64,000 bases of DNA from positions 28,955 through 92,954 of the forward strand of contig NZ_JAFB01000038.1 of the NCBI RefSeq assembly GCF_000519205.1. Direction: 5' to 3'. This DNA comes from Amycolatopsis taiwanensis DSM 45107 (GTDB lineage: Bacteria > Actinomycetota > Actinomycetes > Mycobacteriales > Pseudonocardiaceae). The position numbers were made by a program, and so were the translations under genes. This document shows, one piece after another, positions 60,326-64,000 of the stretch (positions within the stretch are counted from its first letter, which is position 1; each line of letters opens with the position of its first letter). Below the pieces are notes generated by a model, which saw nothing but the letters and a program-made list of their open reading frames with translations, was not told where the DNA came from and made no database searches.

Positions 60326-62688
60326 CCGTGCAGGGTTACGAGACCGCGCCGTGGGAACTGCGCTGGCACACGCTCGCGATCGACCAGCTGGAGCGGACGG
60401 AGTCCACGTTCGCGCTGTCCAACGGCCACATCGGCATCCGCGGCACGCTGGAGGAGGGCGAGCCACGCGGCAAGCCGGGCACCTACCTCAACGGCTTCTA
60501 CGAGGAGCACGCGCTGCCCTACGCCGAAGCCGGTTACGGCTATCCGGAGGCCGGGCAGACGGTCGTGAACGTGACCGACGGCAAGGTCATCCGGCTGCTG
60601 GTGGAGGACGAACCATTCGACATGCGCTACGGCACGGCGACGGCACACGAGCGGTGGCTTGACTTCCGCTCGGGCACGCTGAGCCGGCTGACCGAATGGG
60701 TCTCCCCCACCGGTCGCCAGGTCCGGGTCCACACACAGCGCCTGGTGTCCTTCACGCAGCGTGCGGTCGTGGCGATCCGGTACGAGGTCGAGCCGCTCGA
60801 CGGCGACATGCAGCTGGTCTTGCAGTCCGACCTGCTGGCCAACGAGCCGATCGAACCGGAGACCAAGGACCCCCGGGTGGCCGCCGCCCTGCAGTCGCCA
60901 CTGGTCTCGGAGTTCGCCCTGGCCGAGGACTACCACGCCGTGCTGGTGCACCGGACGCGCAACTCCGGGCTGCGGATGGCGGCGGCGATGGACCACCAGA
61001 TCGAGAGCCCGCACGCGTTCCGCAGCGACATCATCGTGGAAGAGGACCTGGCCCGGCTGACCGTGGCAGTGGACGTGCCGAAGGGCGACCGGCTGGTGGT
61101 GACCAAGTTCCTCGGTTACGGCTGGTCGGCGAAGCGCTCGATCCCGGCGCTGCGCGCGCAGGTCTCGGCGGCGCTGGCCGGCGCACGGCAGACCGGCTGG
61201 GACGGACTGCTCGCCGAGCAGCGGGCGTTTCTCGACGACTTCTGGGAAACCGCCGACATCCAGCTCGACGGCGACCCGGAACTCCAGCAGGCAACCAGGT
61301 TCGCGCTGTTCCACATCCTGCAGGCCGGGGCTCGCGGCGAGAGCCGGGCGATCCCGGGCAAGGGGCTGACCGGGCCGGGCTACGACGGACATGCCTTCTG
61401 GGACACCGAATCCTTCGTGCTGCCGGTGCTCACCTACACCGTGCCTGAGGCGGCCCGCGACGCGCTGCGCTGGCGGCACAGCACGCTACCCAAGGCGCGC
61501 GAGCGCGCCGTCCAGTTGGGCCTGCGCGGCGCGGCCTTCCCGTGGCGGTCGATCAACGGCGCGGAGTGCTCGGCGTACTGGCCGGCCGGCACCGCCGCGT
61601 TCCACGTCAGCGCAGCCATCGCGGACGCGGTCGTGCGCTACCTCGACGCGACCGGGGACACCGAGTTCGAGCGGGACGTCGGCACGGAGTTGCTGATCGA
61701 GACCGCACGGTTGTGGATGTCTCTCGGGCATTTCGACCTACACGGCAAGTTCCGCATCGACGGTGTGACCGGTCCGGACGAGTATTCGGCGATCGCCGAC
61801 AACAACGTCTACACGAACCTGATGGCGCGCCGGAACCTGCTGGCGGCGGCGGCCTCGTGCGAGCGGGTGCCCGAAGTGGCCGAGCGGCTCGGCGCGGACG
61901 AGCCGGAGCTGGGCACCTGGCGTCAGGCCGCGGAGCGGATGTTCGTGCCCTACGACGAGGAACTCGGGGTGCATCCGCAGTCCGAAGGGTTCACCGAGCA
62001 CGCCGAGTGGGACTTCGACAACACCCCTGCCGAGGACTATCCGCTGCTGCTCAACGTCCCGTACTTCGACCTGTACCGGAAGCAGGTGATCAAGCAGGCG
62101 GACCTGGTGCTGGCGCTGCACCTGTGCGGGGACCGGTTCACGCCCGAGGAGAAGGCCCGCAACTTCGCCTACTACGAGGCACGGACCGTGCGCGACTCGT
62201 CACTGTCGGCCGGAACGCAGGCGGTGATCGCCGCCGAGGTCGGGCATCTCGATCTCGCCTACGACTACGTCGGGGAGGCCGCGCTCACCGACCTGCACGA
62301 CGTGCACAACAACGTGCGCGAAGGCCTGCACATGGCGTCACTGGCGGGCGCGTGGCACGGAGTCGTGGCGGGGTTCGGCGGGATGCGCGACCACAACGGC
62401 GAGATCACCTTCGCCCCGCGCCTGCCCGAAGGGCTCGACCGCATCGAGTTCCGGATGTGCGTGCGCGGCAACCGCTTCGCCGTGGAGATTCACCGCGACC
62501 GCGCGACCTACCGCCTGGTGGCCGGTGAGCCGGTGGAGATCACGCACCACGGCCAGCCGTGCAAGGTGTCCGAACACCCGATGAGCCTGAGCATCCCGGA
62601 GATCGACCCGGGTCCCGCGCCCACCCAGCCGCCCGGCCGGGCCCCGTCCCGCCGCCACCCGGAACGCCTGCGCCGTCACGAGTTCTGA
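60322..62688 (+). CDS. GH65 glycoside phosphorylase (maltose/trehalose/kojibiose type)
   Basis: 788 residues, full family length. The N-terminal beta-sandwich (MLEEGEPRGKPGTYLNGFYEE-like region) leads to an alpha-toroid catalytic core with ALFHILQAGARGESRAIPGKGLTGPGYDGHAFWDTESFVLPVL, then the general acid Glu487 in DGVTGPDEYS and the phosphate-binding NLMARRNLLAAA region. It cleaves an alpha-glucosyl disaccharide with phosphate to give beta-glucose 1-phosphate, which the HAD enzyme then converts. GTG 60322 lies in the HAD stop. The disaccharide is not decided by sequence. A Pro-rich tail (about 765-788) is extra. Confidence 0.92.
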   Translation: MTVQGYETAPWELRWHTLAIDQLERTESTFALSNGHIGIRGTLEEGEPRGKPGTYLNGFYEEHALPYAEAGYGYPEAGQTVVNVTDGKVIRLLVEDEPFDMRYGTATAHERWLDFRSGTLSRLTEWVSPTGRQVRVHTQRLVSFTQRAVVAIRYEVEPLDGDMQLVLQSDLLANEPIEPETKDPRVAAALQSPLVSEFALAEDYHAVLVHRTRNSGLRMAAAMDHQIESPHAFRSDIIVEEDLARLTVAVDVPKGDRLVVTKFLGYGWSAKRSIPALRAQVSAALAGARQTGWDGLLAEQRAFLDDFWETADIQLDGDPELQQATRFALFHILQAGARGESRAIPGKGLTGPGYDGHAFWDTESFVLPVLTYTVPEAARDALRWRHSTLPKARERAVQLGLRGAAFPWRSINGAECSAYWPAGTAAFHVSAAIADAVVRYLDATGDTEFERDVGTELLIETARLWMSLGHFDLHGKFRIDGVTGPDEYSAIADNNVYTNLMARRNLLAAAASCERVPEVAERLGADEPELGTWRQAAERMFVPYDEELGVHPQSEGFTEHAEWDFDNTPAEDYPLLLNVPYFDLYRKQVIKQADLVLALHLCGDRFTPEEKARNFAYYEARTVRDSSLSAGTQAVIAAEVGHLDLAYDYVGEAALTDLHDVHNNVREGLHMASLAGAWHGVVAGFGGMRDHNGEITFAPRLPEGLDRIEFRMCVRGNRFAVEIHRDRATYRLVAGEPVEITHHGQPCKVSEHPMSLSIPEIDPGPAPTQPPGRAPSRRHPERLRRHEF

Positions 62689-62722
62689 GGGATCTGGGGT
62701 CGCAAGGCCCCGTGTCCCGCCC

Positions 62723-62893
62723 CTATTCCGGGGGCTCCGGGTGGGGTACTTCCGGCTTCACGTCGTCCTTGTTGGGCGGCTCCTCGACTTCCTCGGTCTG
62801 CATGAGGTCGAGGTCGGGATGCGTCAGTTTCGGGAAGTTCGGTCCGAGCGACGGCTCCGGGTCGAGGCGGGGCCGCTTCTGTTCCTGCGTCAT
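62723..62893 (-). CDS. Small acidic Pro/Glu-rich protein (below usual ORF cut-off)
   Basis: A 56-residue minus-strand frame not covered by longer ORFs: ATG at 62893, TAG at 62723. It begins MTQEQKRPRLDPEPSLGPNF, continues PKLTHPDLDLMQTEEVEEPP and ends NKDDVKPEVPHPEPPE. It has no Cys, no aromatic residues apart from one Phe, and little hydrophobic content, so it is probably disordered. A GAGGT lies 11 nt upstream of the ATG. It could be a small regulatory protein or peptide precursor. It fills the gap between the GH65 and nitroreductase genes. Function unknown. Confidence 0.45.
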   Translation of the reverse strand: MTQEQKRPRLDPEPSLGPNFPKLTHPDLDLMQTEEVEEPPNKDDVKPEVPHPEPPE

Positions 62894-62963
62894 GCAACTG
62901 GCATACCTCAGATCGGGGAAACGTCAAGACCCAAAATTCATCAGGCGTTGATATACTCGGGCG

Positions 62964-63341
62964 ATGGTCCTTCCCAAACGGCTCGCGCGATTCAACCGGA
63001 TCTTCACCAACCGGGTGCTGGGCCTGCTCACACCGCGCCTGCCCTACTTCGGCACCATCATCCACAATGGACGGCGTTCCGGGCGGACCTACCGCACCCC
63101 GGTCAACGTCTTCCGCGTCCCCGAAGGCTACGTCGTGGCGCTCACCTACGGCTCCGACAGTGACTGGGTGCGGAACGTGCTCGCCGCCGAAGGCTGCGAA
63201 CTCGTGACCCGTGGGCGCACGATCAAGCTGACGCAGCCGCGGATCGTGCATGACGAAAAGCGCTCGGCCATGCCTCTGCTGGTCCGCCTGATCATCGGCC
63301 TTGCCGGCGTGACGGAGTTCCTCTACCTCCAGCCCGCGTGA
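62964..63341 (+). CDS. Deazaflavin (F420)-dependent nitroreductase-family protein
   Basis: 125 residues of the split-barrel Ddn/PNPOx-like group: IIHNGRRSGRTYRTPVNVFRVPEGYVVALTYGSDSDWVRNVLAAEG. The basic GRRSGRTYRTP segment binds the F420 phosphate and the SDWVRN motif lines the pocket. These enzymes reduce quinones or nitro compounds with F420H2 in actinomycetes. A C-terminal hydrophobic helix (LLVRLIIGLAGVTEFLYL) suggests membrane contact. ATG 62964. Confidence 0.88.
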   Translation: MVLPKRLARFNRIFTNRVLGLLTPRLPYFGTIIHNGRRSGRTYRTPVNVFRVPEGYVVALTYGSDSDWVRNVLAAEGCELVTRGRTIKLTQPRIVHDEKRSAMPLLVRLIIGLAGVTEFLYLQPA

Positions 63342-63365
63342 GACCGTGGCCTGTCCACACCACGC

Positions 63366-63848
63366 TCAGCGCGGCCCCGACCTTGATTCAGCGCGCCGTT
63401 CGTAGCGTGAGCGGGCGAGCCGGTAGGCGGTGCGAAGCAGTTCGTAAGTCTCCGATTCCGTGCGCTTGCCCGGGTTGACCACGGCAAGCCAACCAGCGGT
63501 GCCGTAGACGGGATGTGCCATGACGGTGTCGGCGGTACTGGGGTCGATCTCGGTGGCGGCCGAGTCGCGTGGCTCGTGACCGGTCCACCGTGTGAACGCT
63601 TCCTTCCCGGCGGCGATGTTCACGCGGAAGGCATCCGGCCGATCCAGGTGCGATGCCTCGTCACCGGGATAGTTCTTGGTCACGATCGTCGCGAAGGGTT
63701 GCGTCCTCGTCGGGGTGACGCCATCGGGCGCGTAGTAGAAGAAGGTGTCGCCCCAGGCGAGCTCCGGCGAGCCGTCGCCGGGTGCCGGCTTGAGGGTCAG
63801 GACACCGTCGAGTTCGGCTACGAAGCCGATGATCTCCTCCATGGTCAT
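63366..63848 (-). CDS. DUF6194-like protein
   Basis: 160 residues starting MTMEEIIGFVAELDGVLTLK, with LAWGDTFFYYAPDG, FATIVTKNYPGDEASHLDRP, FRVNIAAGKEAF and a TADTVMAHPVYGTAGWLAVVNPGKRT block, the conserved pattern of the DUF6194 (older YjbR-like annotation) group. No catalytic residues are established for it. ATG 63848 is chosen over ATG 63842 because GGAGGAAAAAAG lies 8-9 nt upstream; that ribosome site belongs to the recurrent leader. Cytosolic, single gene; function unknown. Confidence 0.72.
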   Translation of the reverse strand: MTMEEIIGFVAELDGVLTLKPAPGDGSPELAWGDTFFYYAPDGVTPTRTQPFATIVTKNYPGDEASHLDRPDAFRVNIAAGKEAFTRWTGHEPRDSAATEIDPSTADTVMAHPVYGTAGWLAVVNPGKRTESETYELLRTAYRLARSRYERRAESRSGPR

Positions 63849-63856
63849 GTCTTTTT

Positions 63857-63901
63857 TCCTCCGCGAGTTTGCGCGCGACCGCGATCGTGTCGACGGGCGC
63901 T
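63857..63901 (-). repeat. Recurrent leader element, copy C (uninterrupted form)
   Basis: The 24-nt block at 63857-63880 matches copies A and B with one change and holds the ribosome site of the DUF6194-like gene. Directly upstream, 63883-63901 carries GATCGTGTCGACGGGCGCT, which in copy B lies on the far side of a GC-rich repeat. Confidence 0.82.
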
Positions 63902-63950
63902 GTATAGGGATCGAGTCACGTACGCGACGATGGCGCCCCGCCGCCCCGAT

Positions 63951-64000
63951 AAGGGGGTCTGGGGGCTTGCCCCCAGTCGGGGGTGTGGGGGCGGAGCCCC
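63951..64000. repeat. GC-rich palindromic element, inverted copy cut by the window end
   Basis: Fifty bases exactly reverse-complementary to 46154-46203, containing TGGGGGCTTGCCCCCA and the first part of GTGGGGGCGGAGCCCC. It continues beyond the window. It lies about 50 bp upstream of leader copy C. Confidence 0.88.

Overview
The window is high-GC DNA from an actinomycete, most likely of the Pseudonocardiaceae (Amycolatopsis-like). Evidence for this is the strong GC bias at third codon positions, many GTG starts, a mycothiol-type DinB protein, an MmpS-like protein, a deazaflavin-dependent nitroreductase, an LCP cell-wall ligase, a CoaE-GrpB fusion and SigB-type GTTT/GGGTA promoters. The genus is inference. 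No rRNA, tRNA, IS element, prophage or CRISPR array was seen.

0-9 kb: a cut-off acyltransferase, a metallo-beta-lactamase-fold hydrolase, two unrelated copies of the same layout (TetR regulator divergent from a flavin monooxygenase, with palindromes between), a GNAT acetyltransferase, a VapC/Phd-type toxin-antitoxin pair, and DinB-, MmpS- and MgtC-like proteins. 9-17 kb: a sugar module (FGGY kinase, fucose/arabinose-type isomerase, LacI regulator, three-gene Rbs-type ABC importer) with matching AATCGATT operators at both promoters. 17-28.5 kb: an S9 peptidase, a TerC protein behind a yybP-ykoY-type (Mn2+) leader RNA, a secreted-hydrolase/ABC-ATPase fusion with its permease, a VOC protein, a ketopantoate-reductase-like enzyme, tryptophan 2,3-dioxygenase with a divergent Lrp regulator, and an unexported binding-protein-fold protein. 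28.5-39 kb: TauE/SafE permease, uvrB, PucR-type regulator, coaE-GrpB, LCP protein, histidine phosphatase, separated by three repeat-rich intergenic stretches. 39-45.4 kb: a second sugar module (SMP-30 lactonase and GntR regulator, divergent from a Tat-exported binding protein, permease, ATPase and secreted aldose epimerase).

46-51 kb is the most unusual part. Two tandem Family 2B encapsulin shell genes, each with an inserted cyclic-nucleotide-binding-like domain, overlap by 4 nt and are followed 42 nt later by an IspH-type HMBPP reductase with about 110 extra N-terminal residues. This suggests a two-component protein nanocompartment tied to isoprenoid metabolism, with IspH as candidate cargo or supplier.

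51-59 kb looks like a general-stress island. A SigB/F-type sigma factor, an RsbW-like kinase, an STAS protein, catalase, cytochrome oxidase subunit I, a glycosyltransferase and a small membrane operon sit together. At least five of these transcription units carry a GTTT-N15/16-GGGTA(G/T)-like promoter. 59-62.7 kb is an overlapping ArsR / HAD phosphoglucomutase / GH65 phosphorylase operon. The end holds a previously uncalled 56-residue acidic ORF, a deazaflavin nitroreductase and a DUF6194-like gene.

Two dispersed elements recur: a 24-nt leader ending in the Shine-Dalgarno sequence before three unrelated genes, and a GC-rich hairpin element (50-bp exact match at 46.2 and 64 kb) that appears to interrupt one copy of that leader.
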